Shown: positions 8,472 through 17,132, numbered from the stretch's first letter. The stretch is 64,000 bases of DNA from Bacteroidales bacterium (GCA_035299085.1 DATGXG010000046.1:1-64000); one strand, 5' to 3'. The notes: a model not told the origin generated them from the sequence alone. Translations and numbers: made by a program.

Positions 8472-9128
8472 TTAGAGAGGTATTAGTGACGCGGCCACAA
8501 TATGACATGTCAAACCGAATAATACGAATACGTGAAATATGGTGTGTACAAACTCATGTTTGGCCAGGGCATAAAAAAAGGAACCGGCAATGTAAAATAC
8601 ACCACCGGCACCAAGCCAGTACAAAACATTCAGACAATCCTTTAACAGGGCCATGTCTATAAGAGGTTTGATGGCGATGACAACAGATGCGCCCATAAGC
8701 ACATAGGAAGCTGTTTTGAGGTTGTTATTCGCTTTTAACTCACGGAAATTAAGTGCTATTCCAATAATGGCACACAGCCAGACCCAGGTAAAAAGCAGCC
8801 ATCCCCAATTACCTTCGGTTCGCAACAAAATTAAAGTCATGGGAGAATAACTGGCAGCGATGAGAATATAGATGTTCCCGTGATCAAAATGACGCAAAAC
8901 TGCTTTTGGTTTTGGCTTCTGCACATAATGATAAACGGATGAAGACAGCATGCAAACAAACATACCGAAACCGTATATTGAAAAGGCCAGGACAGCCCAT
9001 CCATTATGGGCGGTAATGGCTTTGTGAAGCAGCATCACCGTTGCTCCGATAGCCAGCAATACTCCAAATGCATGAGTCAGGTAATTTGCCTTTTCTTCAC
9101 GGATGCTGTATGTTTTGGAATGTGACAT
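8472..9128 (-). CDS. Hemolysin III / PAQR family membrane protein (TrhA-like)
   Basis: A 218-residue inner-membrane protein with seven predicted hydrophobic helices. It carries the PAQR histidine and aspartate pattern: N-Y-L-T-H-A-F-G near the first helix, H-F-D-H-G-N-I-Y-I-L at about residue 78, and the final H-E-F-V-H-T-I-F-H-V. These polar residues form the metal site in PAQR receptors. Bacterial TrhA members have been linked to membrane lipid or energy homeostasis; hemolytic activity is not generally established. An upstream in-frame ATG at 9155 exists, but the ATG at 9128 is preceded by a GAAGGAAAG ribosome binding site and is chosen. It is monocistronic, 65 bp upstream of the divergent repeat-flanked flavoprotein gene. 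Confidence 0.85.
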   Translation of the reverse strand: MSHSKTYSIREEKANYLTHAFGVLLAIGATVMLLHKAITAHNGWAVLAFSIYGFGMFVCMLSSSVYHYVQKPKPKAVLRHFDHGNIYILIAASYSPMTLILLRTEGNWGWLLFTWVWLCAIIGIALNFRELKANNNLKTASYVLMGASVVIAIKPLIDMALLKDCLNVLYWLGAGGVFYIAGSFFYALAKHEFVHTIFHVFVLFGLTCHIVAASLIPL

Positions 9129-9199
9129 CTTTCCTTCGTTTAGCACGGTAAACATAGTTATTTTCCTTCATTTATGTGCTATTACACTATTATCTACCT

Positions 9200-9670
9200 C
9201 CTCCCCGCTTTGTCACGGCCAGCCCACGGTGCTTTGTATAGGCGCAGTGCTATAATCCAAGCCGTCATTGCGAACCCCGATTCCTACGGGGTGAAGCAAT
9301 CTGCCAGCACAGGCATACCCTTGCCAAGTGAATTCCGTATGAATTGCCGTCTGCTTTAGCATACGGATTGTCATTGGGGTTTCACCCCGAACCCTACTTC
9401 ATTCTTTGCCTTGATGCAAAGAACGAAGCAAGAAAAATCAAGACAAAACGACTCCCTGCCCGCTCTGCCGCAAGGCAGGAATTTCTAATAACCGGACGCA
9501 AGCTCGCTTATAAGAAATTCCATGCCTTGCGGCATTCACAGCTTCATCCCCTTCGCGTTTTGTCCCGGCCAGCCCACGGTGCTTCGAATAGGCGCACAGC
9601 CTGAATCAAAGCCGTCATTGCGAACCCCGATTCCTGCGGGTGAAGCAATCTGCCAGCACAGGCACACCCT
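9200..9670. repeat. Structured 300 bp dispersed element: partial copy followed by full copy
   Basis: The arrangement repeats that at 3395-3872: a tail-only copy (about 9203-9335), then a full copy (about 9368-9670). The GGGGTTTCACCCC hairpin is at 9377-9389, the CTTCATTCTTTG palindrome at about 9398-9427, and the 69 bp hairpin at 9466-9534 with arms TGCCGCAAGGCA/TGCCTTGCGGCA. The CGGCCAGCCCACGGTGCT and CGTCATTGCGA blocks follow. Open frames here are repeat translations. Confidence 0.85.
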
Positions 9671-9714
9671 TGCCGAACCCAGACCAGTAGACCAGAAGAC
9701 CAGTAGACCCTTTC

Positions 9715-9782
9715 TTCCTAACAGACTAACAGACTAACAGACTACAGACTAACAGACTTTTAGCCTAAAACTGCTAATAGAT
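9715..9782. repeat. TAACAGACT / CTAATAG repeat unit
   Basis: A single copy of the TAACAGACTAACAGACTACA unit with the AGCCTAAAACTGCTAATAG tail, preceded by a short GACCAGTAGACCAGAAGACC run (about 9683-9708) that also appears near 11885. Confidence 0.75.
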
Positions 9783-9857
9783 AAGAGACCACAGACTAAC
9801 AAGACTGATTTGGTATACTGTTTGATGTTAACCGGAGTACCATAATCAACTATTTCC

Positions 9858-10193
9858 ATGTATCGGATACTTGCTGTTATCATTACATTAGCTGTTTTTA
9901 CAATAGCCTCGGCCCAAAAGGTATATTCAGTTAAGTACGAAAACCAGGCCGATGTGAAGGTTTTTGTGGTTAAATATGAAAACCAGGCCGATTTGAAAGT
10001 CTACAAAGTGAAATACGAAAACCAGGCCGGTGAGAACAATGGTAAATGGTTTTTCACCGAATATGAAAACCAGGCTGACAAATTGATTTACTTTGTGGAT
10101 TATGAAAACCAGGCTGATCTGAAAATCTTCTTTGTTGAATATGAAAACCAGGCAGGATGGAGATCGAAAGAGAAGATGCATTTGCTCTACTAG
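9858..10193 (+). CDS. Exported six-repeat protein, DUF6150/Septknot-like
   Basis: A 111-residue exported protein. A signal peptide (residues 1-19, IITLAVFTIASAQ) is followed by six copies of a 12-17 residue unit built on YENQAD/YENQAG: K-Y-E-N-Q-A-D-V-K-V, then the same with L-K-V-Y, a longer G-E-N-N-G-K-W-F-F unit, D-K-L-I-Y-F, D-L-K-I-F-F, and a final G-W-R-S-K-E-K. This pattern matches the Bacteroidota family DUF6150 (Pfam Septknot), relatives of the small proteins reported to form a seven-crossing knot. The beta-strand repeats fit such a fold; the knot itself is inference. Function is unknown. The mature form is small, periplasmic or surface exposed, and non-enzymatic in appearance. The gene is monocistronic. 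Confidence 0.75.
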   Translation: MYRILAVIITLAVFTIASAQKVYSVKYENQADVKVFVVKYENQADLKVYKVKYENQAGENNGKWFFTEYENQADKLIYFVDYENQADLKIFFVEYENQAGWRSKEKMHLLY

Positions 10194-10199
10194 CTGCAA

Positions 10200-10320
10200 T
10201 AATGTCACACCCCTGGTGCCTTTCTTCGGAGCCTGAAGCGCTGTAGGCTCGACCGTATGGTAGAAACAATATGATTGATGTATTCCACATGCACCGTAGG
10301 TGCGGCCGTATGGTCAGGCA
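10200..10320. repeat. GCGCTGTAGGC.CGACCGTATGGT repeat (left copy)
   Basis: ACCCCTGGTGC..., GAAGCGCTGTAGGCTCGACC and GTATGGTAGAAA, then CACCGTAGGTGCGGCCGTATGG, recur on the other side of the next gene at 11600-11765. The element therefore brackets the gene at 10394-11554. Confidence 0.6.
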
Positions 10321-10393
10321 TTTCTCTGGTTTATTAACTTCATCGGTTCTGAATACGTATAACCAGGTTAAAATTGGAGAAACACACGATTTT

Positions 10394-11554
10394 ATGAAAG
10401 TCACGGTTCTTTTCGTTCTGCTTTTAGCTCTTTCAATTACGTGGCAGGCTAATGCACAGGAGAATATTCTTTATGGGATTATCAGATATTTTGATTCCCA
10501 GCAGGCATTTCTAATCAAAATAAATCCCGAAAGCGGTGAGGTCATAGAGTTATCTGGTTCTCCGATAGGAGAAGGTGCGTCCGGGAATTCAGTTATTGAT
10601 CCGATCCATAATTTGTTATTTTTCTCGGAAGGTTATTCTTTAATTACAGTGGATTTGAATAGCGGAAATGTACTTTACGATGTTCAAAATCCCAATCCCA
10701 ATTCACAGGTTAGTTTATTTGCCTTTAATTGTAAAGATTCGACTTTATATGGAATTATACGGTATTTTGATACTCAGGATGATTATCTCATTAAAATTAT
10801 TCCGTCAACAGGAGAAATAATTCAAATATCAGGGATGCCAGTAGGAAACAGGACTGCCAGTAATTCTGCCCTTGATCCAATAAATAACAGGTTGTTTTTC
10901 TATGACAAGTATTCGCTGATTACGGTGGATCTGAATACGGGAGAATCGATTTACGAGGTACCTAATCCGATAGCCAATTCATCAATCAGCGTGTTGGCGT
11001 TCAATATTGGCGATACCACGTTGTATGGTATTGTAAGGTATTTGGATACCCAAAATGACTATTTGGCAAAGATCATCCCTGAAACCGGTGAATTGATAGT
11101 CCTTTCCGATGAAGCCATCGGATACAAAATCTTAAGTAATTCAGCCATAGATCCTCTAAACAACCGCTTGTATTTTTATGATCAAACATCCTTTATCGCT
11201 GTTGATCTCATTAGCGGAAACCGTTTGTATAGCGTTGAATACACGATAGCAGATTCTCAGATAAGCACCCTGTCATATAATACCGGTTGCCCTGCCGTTA
11301 TTACCGGGAATAATAACTATAAAAGCAATCCACATTGTATTTTTCCAAATCCTTCTTATGGGGAATTTTATATTGATTCGGACCAGCGATTTTCTGAGTT
11401 TTCACTTTATGATATTTCGGGAAGGCTCATTTTAAAAAAAGTCATACCAGGTGGCGGGCTGCATATAAAAGGTATGAATGCCGGGTTATATTTGTACCGG
11501 TTGTCTTCGGTAAATCATCAAATAAGTGTTTGTGGTAAACTGGTTGTGAGATAA
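10394..11554 (+). CDS. Secreted three-repeat protein with T9SS type A sorting domain
   Basis: A 386-residue exported protein. The start at 10394 gives a clean signal peptide (MKVTVLFVLLLALSITWQAN, cleavage near AQ). Three successive repeats of about 90 residues follow, each opening with LYGI(I/V)RY(F/L)D(S/T)Q and containing an I(N/I)PE(S/T)GE turn, a (I/L)DP(I/L)(H/N)N element and a VDL(N/I)SGN turn. These look like beta-propeller blades or WD-like beta repeats. The last 75 residues form a T9SS type A sorting domain (FPNPSYGEFYI...DISGRLI...GLYLYRL...KLVV). It is predicted to be exported through the outer membrane by type IX secretion and attached to or released from the surface. Ligand unknown. 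A longer upstream open frame to 10271 is repeat sequence. Confidence 0.8.
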   Translation: MKVTVLFVLLLALSITWQANAQENILYGIIRYFDSQQAFLIKINPESGEVIELSGSPIGEGASGNSVIDPIHNLLFFSEGYSLITVDLNSGNVLYDVQNPNPNSQVSLFAFNCKDSTLYGIIRYFDTQDDYLIKIIPSTGEIIQISGMPVGNRTASNSALDPINNRLFFYDKYSLITVDLNTGESIYEVPNPIANSSISVLAFNIGDTTLYGIVRYLDTQNDYLAKIIPETGELIVLSDEAIGYKILSNSAIDPLNNRLYFYDQTSFIAVDLISGNRLYSVEYTIADSQISTLSYNTGCPAVITGNNNYKSNPHCIFPNPSYGEFYIDSDQRFSEFSLYDISGRLILKKVIPGGGLHIKGMNAGLYLYRLSSVNHQISVCGKLVVR

Positions 11555-11574
11555 CCTTTACTCCGATCCCTCAT

Positions 11575-11767
11575 TCCGATGACCGATTCCTGCGGTCACC
11601 ATAAGGTCGTACCCCTGGTGCTGTTCAGTCCCCGAAGCGCTGGTGCTGTACATTCCCTTAAGCGCAGGTGCTGTTCAGTCTCAAAAGCGCTGTAGGCGCG
11701 ACCGTATGGTAGAAAGGTTTTGTCCGTTTTTTCATCAAGCGCCGTAGGCGAGGCCGTATGGTCGCTT
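11575..11767. repeat. GCGCTGTAGGC.CGACCGTATGGT repeat (right copy, three sub-repeats)
   Basis: The block GGTGCTGT(T/A)CA(G/T)TC with C..AAGCGC is repeated three times (about 11615-11695). It is followed by GTAGGCGCGACCGTATGGTA and GCCGTAGGCGAGGCCGTATG. It matches the left copy at 10200-10320. Confidence 0.65.
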
Positions 11768-11982
11768 ATAGCCTTCTTCCTAACAGACTAACAGACTACA
11801 GACTAACAGACTATAGTCTAACAGACTCCTCCTAAAAACACCGAACAAGGAACACCGATTTAAGAATATCGAAGTGGATTATACAAACCAGAAGACCAGC
11901 AGACCAGAAGACATTCTTCCTAACAGACTAACAGACTACAGACTAACAGACTTTCTTCCTAATAGCCTAAAAGTGTTAATAG
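11768..11982. repeat. TAACAGACT / CTAATAG composite repeat
   Basis: Two copies of the TAACAGACTAACAGACTACA unit lie at about 11777-11827 and 11921-11956, with a GACCAGCAGACCAGAAGAC run between them and an AATAGCCTAAAAGTGTTAATAG tail. The tail touches the stop codon of the TonB-like gene. Together with the previous feature it fills the whole gap 11555-11983. Confidence 0.75.
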
Positions 11983-11983
11983 T

Positions 11984-12463
11984 CTATCTTCTCTTCCCCG
12001 AAACCAACCCGAACATCACCGGCATAACCAATTGTTCCTTTACGGGTTTGCCTTTTACCATAGCCGGTTTCCAGTCAGGAGATGAATTCACCACCCTGAG
12101 TACTTCATTATCCAGAGACGGATCAACGCCTCTCAATATCTTTGATTCTACGAGTTTTCCCTGTGAAGTAATGCTGAACTGAACGATTACCGTTCCCTGG
12201 ATGTCGTTCTCTACAGTTATTGGAGGGTAAACCAGATTTCTCTGTACCCAGTCTCTGAATTTTTCAAGCCCACCATCCTCGAACATCGCATTCTCATCCG
12301 CAAATTGAAAAACTGGTTCTTCTTCCACAACTATTTCACTTGCCGGTGCAATAATTTCAATTGTCTTTGCACTGGTTTTAATGGTGTCCTGTGATTTTAT
12401 AACTGAAGTCGCGTTGACTATCAAGAATAGCGAAAGCTGGAGAGTGGTTTTCATATGACTCAT
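11984..12463 (-). CDS. TonB C-terminal-domain protein (energy transducer TonB-like)
   Basis: A 159-residue exported protein. A hydrophobic N-terminus (LQLSLFLIVNATSV) acts as signal peptide or anchor. A linker is followed, from about residue 65, by a TonB C-terminal domain: F-R-D-W-V-Q-R-N-L-V-Y-P-P, then G-T-V-I-V-Q-F-S-I-T-S-Q-G-K-L, R-G-V-D-P-S-L-D-N-E-V-L-R-V-V and S-P-D-W-K-P-A-M-V-K-G-K-P-V. This is the standard Bacteroidota version of the domain. There is no proline-rich periplasmic arm, so it may be a freestanding periplasmic TonB-fold protein and not a full energy transducer. It lies 16 bp downstream of the UDG-like gene on the same strand. The stop TAG falls at the edge of the AATAG repeat. 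Confidence 0.82.
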   Translation of the reverse strand: MSHMKTTLQLSLFLIVNATSVIKSQDTIKTSAKTIEIIAPASEIVVEEEPVFQFADENAMFEDGGLEKFRDWVQRNLVYPPITVENDIQGTVIVQFSITSQGKLVESKILRGVDPSLDNEVLRVVNSSPDWKPAMVKGKPVKEQLVMPVMFGLVSGKRR

Positions 12464-12479
12464 GCGAGAATGTCTTAGA

Positions 12480-13031
12480 TTAGCAATTGCTGAAAAAATT
12501 ACTCAAAACCTTAGCATACTCTGGATGTGCGTTTAAATTGTATCGAAAATGTCTATAAAGAGGAATCAATGGACGTTTAAGTTTATTATGTTCAGATGGT
12601 ATTGGGATTTTAGAGTGGAGCAGATATAAATCCTTTGCAGAATACTTAATCTGATCATCATTTAACAGAACCTCATATAGTAGCTCTGAAGTCAATAAAA
12701 CCGGTATCTTACCTGTGGGATCGATTGTATCAAATTCCTTCTTTCTGGACTCAATATACTTAAGAGTTATTTCCTTCCACTGTTTATTGTCAGCACTGCA
12801 CTTATCCAGGTAATCTGTTACTAAATTTTGAACGAAAATGTTCTGAAGACTCAATCCTATACATTCCAAGTTTTTTAGAATACCTGAAAAATACCTTTGA
12901 TCATTTCCAAGATCAAAAACATATTCAAAATTCAAAGGTCTGTTTTCTTTATCAAACGCTGTCGGATCACAGCCAAGAACAAATGCTTTTAGCAAATTTA
13001 TACCGTTGAAGTAGGGTTTTGGAGTGGACAT
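12480..13031 (-). CDS. Hypothetical protein, possibly uracil-DNA-glycosylase-like fold
   Basis: A 183-residue cytoplasmic protein with no annotated family that I can name with certainty. Features suggest the uracil-DNA glycosylase superfamily: an early LGCDPTAF segment (compare the GxDP motif A), then Y-F-S-G-I-L-K-N-L-E-C-I-G-L-S-L, an I-F-V-Q-N-L-V strand, K-I-P-V-L-L-T-S-E and a late P-L-Y-R-H-F-R-Y with a basic-aromatic patch. None of these proves glycosylase activity. The gene is AT-rich (18 G/C in bases 12541-12600), like the plus-strand cluster that starts 85 bp away in the divergent direction. It may therefore belong to the same acquired island. Confidence 0.6.
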   Translation of the reverse strand: MSTPKPYFNGINLLKAFVLGCDPTAFDKENRPLNFEYVFDLGNDQRYFSGILKNLECIGLSLQNIFVQNLVTDYLDKCSADNKQWKEITLKYIESRKKEFDTIDPTGKIPVLLTSELLYEVLLNDDQIKYSAKDLYLLHSKIPIPSEHNKLKRPLIPLYRHFRYNLNAHPEYAKVLSNFFSNC

Positions 13032-13116
13032 ACAATTTTCAATTTTTATTAATAAATATAGCCTTTTCAGCTGAAAATCATGTAAAATTTTATCATCTTA
13101 GTATTTTAATCATATC

Positions 13117-13953
13117 GTGTCAGCTGATTGGTCCATCATAGAAATTACCCTTATTATCAGGGATTATTTTGAAATGCTTGTTGAAGAATTATCAAATAAG
13201 CCTTTTAACAAGGCTGATCACAGACGAATACTTATTCACCAACTTAATCATAGATCGGAAGGATCTATTGAATTCAAACATCAAAACATTAGTGCAGTAC
13301 TGATTAATCTAGGTAAGCCTTATATCAAAGGGTACTTGCCAAGACATAATTATCAAAAATCACTTGAGAAAGAGATTGTTCAATACCTTAAATCCAATCC
13401 ATGGCTTGAAGTTGAATTTGAAAAGTTTGCATTGGAGAAGGTTATCCATATGCCGGCGCCATTTGATTTTTCAAATATCTTGGATTCGCCACCTGTTCCT
13501 GGAAAGTTTAAAGAACCTACACCTCAATACATTAAAAAACCATCAAAAGTGAATTGGATCCAAAGGGAACAGGAGAATCAATCACTTGGTTTGTATGGAG
13601 AGCAGATTATAATAGAATATGAAAAATGGGATTTGATAAGAAGCGGAAAAGAGAAATTGGCGGAAAAAATTCTATGGATATCTAAGGAAGAAGGTGATGG
13701 GGCCGGATTTGATATTTTATCCCGAAATCCTGATGGAACAGATAAATACATTGAGGTAAAAACCACAAAGTTAGGTAAAGAAACTCCTTTTTATTTTACA
13801 AACAATGAACTAGATTTTTCAAAAAAGAAAGCAGAGAATTACCATTTGTACAGATTATTCAATGTTCCTAATAATCTCAAATTTTACACAAAAACAGGTT
13901 CTTTTTTGAATATGTGTAATCATATGCCGGTTCTCTTTAAAGGATATTTTTAA
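13117..13953 (+). CDS. DUF3883 domain protein, PD-(D/E)XK nuclease-like
   Basis: A 278-residue protein, first gene of the defence cluster. Residues about 155-270 form a DUF3883 domain, a restriction-endonuclease-like fold common in defence genes. The expected acidic residues are present: E162 in L-Y-G-E-Q-I-I-I-E-Y-E, D199 in G-D-G-A-G-F-D-I, and E213-x-K215 in Y-I-E-V-K-T-T. The following N-N-E-L-D-F-S and Y-H-L-Y-R-L-F-N-V are also typical of the family. The first 150 residues match nothing I recognise and may recognise a target. A nuclease or modified-DNA sensor in the system is the likely role. No signal peptide. A 138 bp gap separates it from the methyltransferase gene on the same strand. 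Confidence 0.82.
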   Translation: MSADWSIIEITLIIRDYFEMLVEELSNKPFNKADHRRILIHQLNHRSEGSIEFKHQNISAVLINLGKPYIKGYLPRHNYQKSLEKEIVQYLKSNPWLEVEFEKFALEKVIHMPAPFDFSNILDSPPVPGKFKEPTPQYIKKPSKVNWIQREQENQSLGLYGEQIIIEYEKWDLIRSGKEKLAEKILWISKEEGDGAGFDILSRNPDGTDKYIEVKTTKLGKETPFYFTNNELDFSKKKAENYHLYRLFNVPNNLKFYTKTGSFLNMCNHMPVLFKGYF

Positions 13954-14091
13954 GGCCATTTCCAAAAAGAGTATAGCGGTTCATAATTCTTAATACTGGA
14001 TAGAAGAAAATGCGACATAACCAATTACATTAGATTTGAATTTTAATTGTTAATGAAAATAAACCTTATCTATAGTTGATACTTCAATTCT

Positions 14092-15075
14092 ATGGTGGAT
14101 TCTAAAGTAATATATTATAAAACTAAATATGGTAAACTCATTCTGGGAGACTCAATTGAATTACTGAAAGGGAAGCTTTCTAGTAAGCTTAGAGGCAAAG
14201 TAAATCTTTTAATCACTTCTCCTCCTTTTCCTCTAAATAACAAAAAAAAGTATGGAAATTTTCAAGGAGAAGAATACAAAGAATGGTTTAAACGTCTGGC
14301 TCCAATATTTGAAAATTTGTTGTCAGATGATGGTTCAATAGTAATTGAGATTGGCAATGCATGGGAGCCAGAAAGACCTGTCCAATCATTATTACACTTG
14401 GAATCATTATTTAGTTTAATTCAAAACTCCAATTTAAGATTAATTCAGGAATTTATTTGCTATAATCCTTCCAAACTTCCTTCACCTGCTCAATGGGTGA
14501 CTGTAAATAGACTTCGTACTGTAGATAGTTATACACATATTTGGTGGTTAGCTAAGACAGATTTCCCTAAAGCTGATAATCGGAATGTTTTGCGTCCATA
14601 TAGTAAAAGCATGAAAGAGTTATTAGCAAAACAATCATACAACAAGGGTCGCCGTCCATCTGAACATGTTATTTCTAATGATGGCTTTCTTAAAGACCAT
14701 GGAGGAAGTATCTCACATAACTTTTTTGAATTGGAGCCAATTGATAATAAAAGAGATGTCAGATTACCTTATAATGTCTTAAGTTTTTCCAATACATCAT
14801 CAAACGATTATTATCAAAAAACTTGTCGAAGAGAAAATGTTATTCCACATCCTGCTAGAATGAATGCTGGAATAGTAAACTTTTTTATTGATTTTCTTAC
14901 TGATGAAAATGATTTTATTTTAGATCCGTTTGCTGGGAGCAATACAACAGGATATTGCTGCGAGAAAAGTAAACGAAAATGGCTTGGAATAGAAATAGAT
15001 TCCGAATTTGCAAATCAATCCATTTATAGATTCGAAGAACCTAATAATAAATTTAATCTCAAAATACTAAAGTGA
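14092..15075 (+). CDS. Site-specific DNA methyltransferase, beta class (probable N4-cytosine type)
   Basis: A 327-residue S-adenosylmethionine-dependent DNA methyltransferase. Catalytic motif IV is TSPPF (residues 42-46); the T/S-P-P-F/Y form is typical of N4-cytosine enzymes. The cofactor motif I, DPFAGSNTTG (278-287), lies near the C-terminus. That order (IV before I) defines the beta class. The target-recognition region lies between them, about 100-250. It is followed directly by the HerA gene (stop and start codons share a base), so it is translationally coupled. In the cluster it would mark self DNA, and the ATPase/nuclease would act on unmarked DNA; this is inference from comparable systems. 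The recognition sequence is unknown. Base composition is AT-rich. Confidence 0.88.
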   Translation: MVDSKVIYYKTKYGKLILGDSIELLKGKLSSKLRGKVNLLITSPPFPLNNKKKYGNFQGEEYKEWFKRLAPIFENLLSDDGSIVIEIGNAWEPERPVQSLLHLESLFSLIQNSNLRLIQEFICYNPSKLPSPAQWVTVNRLRTVDSYTHIWWLAKTDFPKADNRNVLRPYSKSMKELLAKQSYNKGRRPSEHVISNDGFLKDHGGSISHNFFELEPIDNKRDVRLPYNVLSFSNTSSNDYYQKTCRRENVIPHPARMNAGIVNFFIDFLTDENDFILDPFAGSNTTGYCCEKSKRKWLGIEIDSEFANQSIYRFEEPNNKFNLKILK

Positions 15076-17132
15076 TGGATTCCTTTATTACCAAAATAAC
15101 CGACGTTGACTTTTTCAAAGAAGGCCAAAATGAAGCTCTTTTTGTCGGACGACCATTTGCGATTAATTTTAATAAACTGAAATTGTTAATATCAGATTTC
15201 TGGAAATACAAAGTAAAAGGTATTCCACAAGGGACATTTTTATTAGCATTTTACGATAATCCATACGATGAAGAAATCCATGAAGCATTACTTTTAAGGG
15301 TTCTAGATCCGGCTCCTTTACCTACAGACAATAATGTAATTACTTCAATGGTTGAGTATTACAAGGACAATTTAAAAACATCTGGAAAACAAAGTGAACT
15401 TGATGATTTTACTCGATATGAATTTAGTTTTTCTGGCCTTGAATGCCGTATTCTTGGGACATTTTACAAGGAAAATGGCAAAATTGAATTTGGAGCTGAT
15501 GTAGAAAACTTCTATTCATCTCATAATTATAAAGTTTATAAAGCAACAGGGAAAGTCCTTGAAATTATAGCAAATCAACGTGATAAAGATATTCTTGCTG
15601 GCGGAGAAACCGAATTTGCTATTGGAAATGTCCGCTATAGTTCAAGTAGACGACAATTATTAAATGACAAAGCCGTAAATGATGTAAAAGTTTTTATTAA
15701 TCCTGGTGATTTACTTGGAAAAAGAACAGCGCTGTTTGGAATGACAAGAACTGGAAAATCAAATACTGTAAAAAAGATAATTCAAGCTACTGTTGAAATC
15801 TCTTCTAAGTCAAAATATAAATCTTTAGATTCTCTGCCTCCTTTCGAAAACTTACTTGAAGCATTTGATAATTCAACGGGTGCTCCTAAATTACCAGTAG
15901 GTCAAATTATCTTTGATATAAATGGTGAATATGCAAATGCAAATCTACAGGATGAAGGCACTGCTATATTTGATATGTATAAAGAGTTAGTAATTAGATA
16001 TAGCGTTTTAGATAAAACTGACGAAGGTTTTAGAGTATTAAAAACTAATTTCTATTCAGAGATTCAAGCTGGGTTTGAATTAGTGCGTTCAACATTAACA
16101 TCAAATCCCAGTAATTATATTCAATCCATATGTGCAATGGATTTAAATATACCAGAGGGTTATATCAAGCCTATAAGTGAAAAAACAAGTGATGAAAAAA
16201 ATGCCGCAAATCTTTATGACCGAAAGGTTGCACTTTACAAAGCATGTTTGTATGCAGCTGGTTTTAAGACAAACAATAATCGAGTTAAGTTTTTTGGAGA
16301 CACAAAAACTATAAATACTATTATTCCAGAAATAAAGCCACACGAAGGAATTACTCTTGAAGAATGTATAACATGGTTCACTGCATTATATGAAGCTACT
16401 GCAGATTCTTCCTTATCACAATTATTCATTCAGTATAGAACAGATAAAGGTTTTGATTATCTAGATGAAGATATGAAAGCCATGTTAGTATTTTTGACAC
16501 GAAAATCAACTCCAAATGGGAGTGCTAATCTTTCCGGTTTTAGGATTTTGAGGTCTATCTCAAATCTTCATACTCCTACCGTGCAACAGGCATTTGAAAA
16601 AGAGATAGTAAATGCCTTAAGATTAGGAAAAATAGTAATTATTGACCTTTCGCAAGGAGATCCATTAATACAAAGATTATATAGTGAAAAAATTTGTTCA
16701 AGAATTTTTATTGATTCAATGAATAATTTTATTAAAGCCAATCCAAACAATTTTATTCAATTCTATTTCGAAGAAGCTCATAATCTATTTCCAAAAAAAG
16801 AAGATAAGGATTTAAGTCAGATATATAACAGAATTGCCAAAGAGGGCGCAAAACTAAATCTTGCAATGACATATGCAACTCAAGAAGTTAGCTCTATAAG
16901 CTCAAATATCCTAAAAAATACACAAAACTGGTTTATTGCCCATCTAAACAATGAAGACGAAACAAAAGAATTACGGAAATATTATGATTTCGTCGATTTT
17001 ACGGATAGTCTTGTTCGCTTTAGTGCAAAAAATGATAAAGGTTTTGTTAGGATGAAATCGTATTCCAATCCTTTCATAGTACCAGTTCAGATTGAAAAAT
17101 TCTCAGCAAAAACTTTGTCCAATGGCATATAA
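15075..17132 (+). CDS. herA: HerA-type DNA translocase ATPase (DUF87 / FtsK-HerA superfamily)
   Basis: A 685-residue hexameric-type P-loop ATPase. The N-terminal region (1-200) resembles the HerA HAS-barrel area. Walker A is GMTRTGKSNT (about 222-231), Walker B-like I-F-D-I-N-G-E-Y is near 278, and a second acidic motif F-Y-F-E-E-A-H-N-L-F-P is near 562. It is followed by A-K-E-G-A-K-L-N-L-A and T-Q-E-V-S-S-I-S, as in HerA. HerA hexamers pair with NurA to pump and cut DNA, and the next gene is NurA, overlapping by 11 bp. The ATG at 15075 is chosen over the GTG at 15072. Composition is about 28% G+C in the sampled line 15661-15720. Bacterial HerA is most often a defence component. Confidence 0.88.
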   Translation: MDSFITKITDVDFFKEGQNEALFVGRPFAINFNKLKLLISDFWKYKVKGIPQGTFLLAFYDNPYDEEIHEALLLRVLDPAPLPTDNNVITSMVEYYKDNLKTSGKQSELDDFTRYEFSFSGLECRILGTFYKENGKIEFGADVENFYSSHNYKVYKATGKVLEIIANQRDKDILAGGETEFAIGNVRYSSSRRQLLNDKAVNDVKVFINPGDLLGKRTALFGMTRTGKSNTVKKIIQATVEISSKSKYKSLDSLPPFENLLEAFDNSTGAPKLPVGQIIFDINGEYANANLQDEGTAIFDMYKELVIRYSVLDKTDEGFRVLKTNFYSEIQAGFELVRSTLTSNPSNYIQSICAMDLNIPEGYIKPISEKTSDEKNAANLYDRKVALYKACLYAAGFKTNNNRVKFFGDTKTINTIIPEIKPHEGITLEECITWFTALYEATADSSLSQLFIQYRTDKGFDYLDEDMKAMLVFLTRKSTPNGSANLSGFRILRSISNLHTPTVQQAFEKEIVNALRLGKIVIIDLSQGDPLIQRLYSEKICSRIFIDSMNNFIKANPNNFIQFYFEEAHNLFPKKEDKDLSQIYNRIAKEGAKLNLAMTYATQEVSSISSNILKNTQNWFIAHLNNEDETKELRKYYDFVDFTDSLVRFSAKNDKGFVRMKSYSNPFIVPVQIEKFSAKTLSNGI

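Noticed and set aside
14041..14091. Promoter search in the gap before the methyltransferase gene
   Set aside because: AT-rich DNA without a clear TTTG/TAnnTTTG pair; no promoter can be supported.
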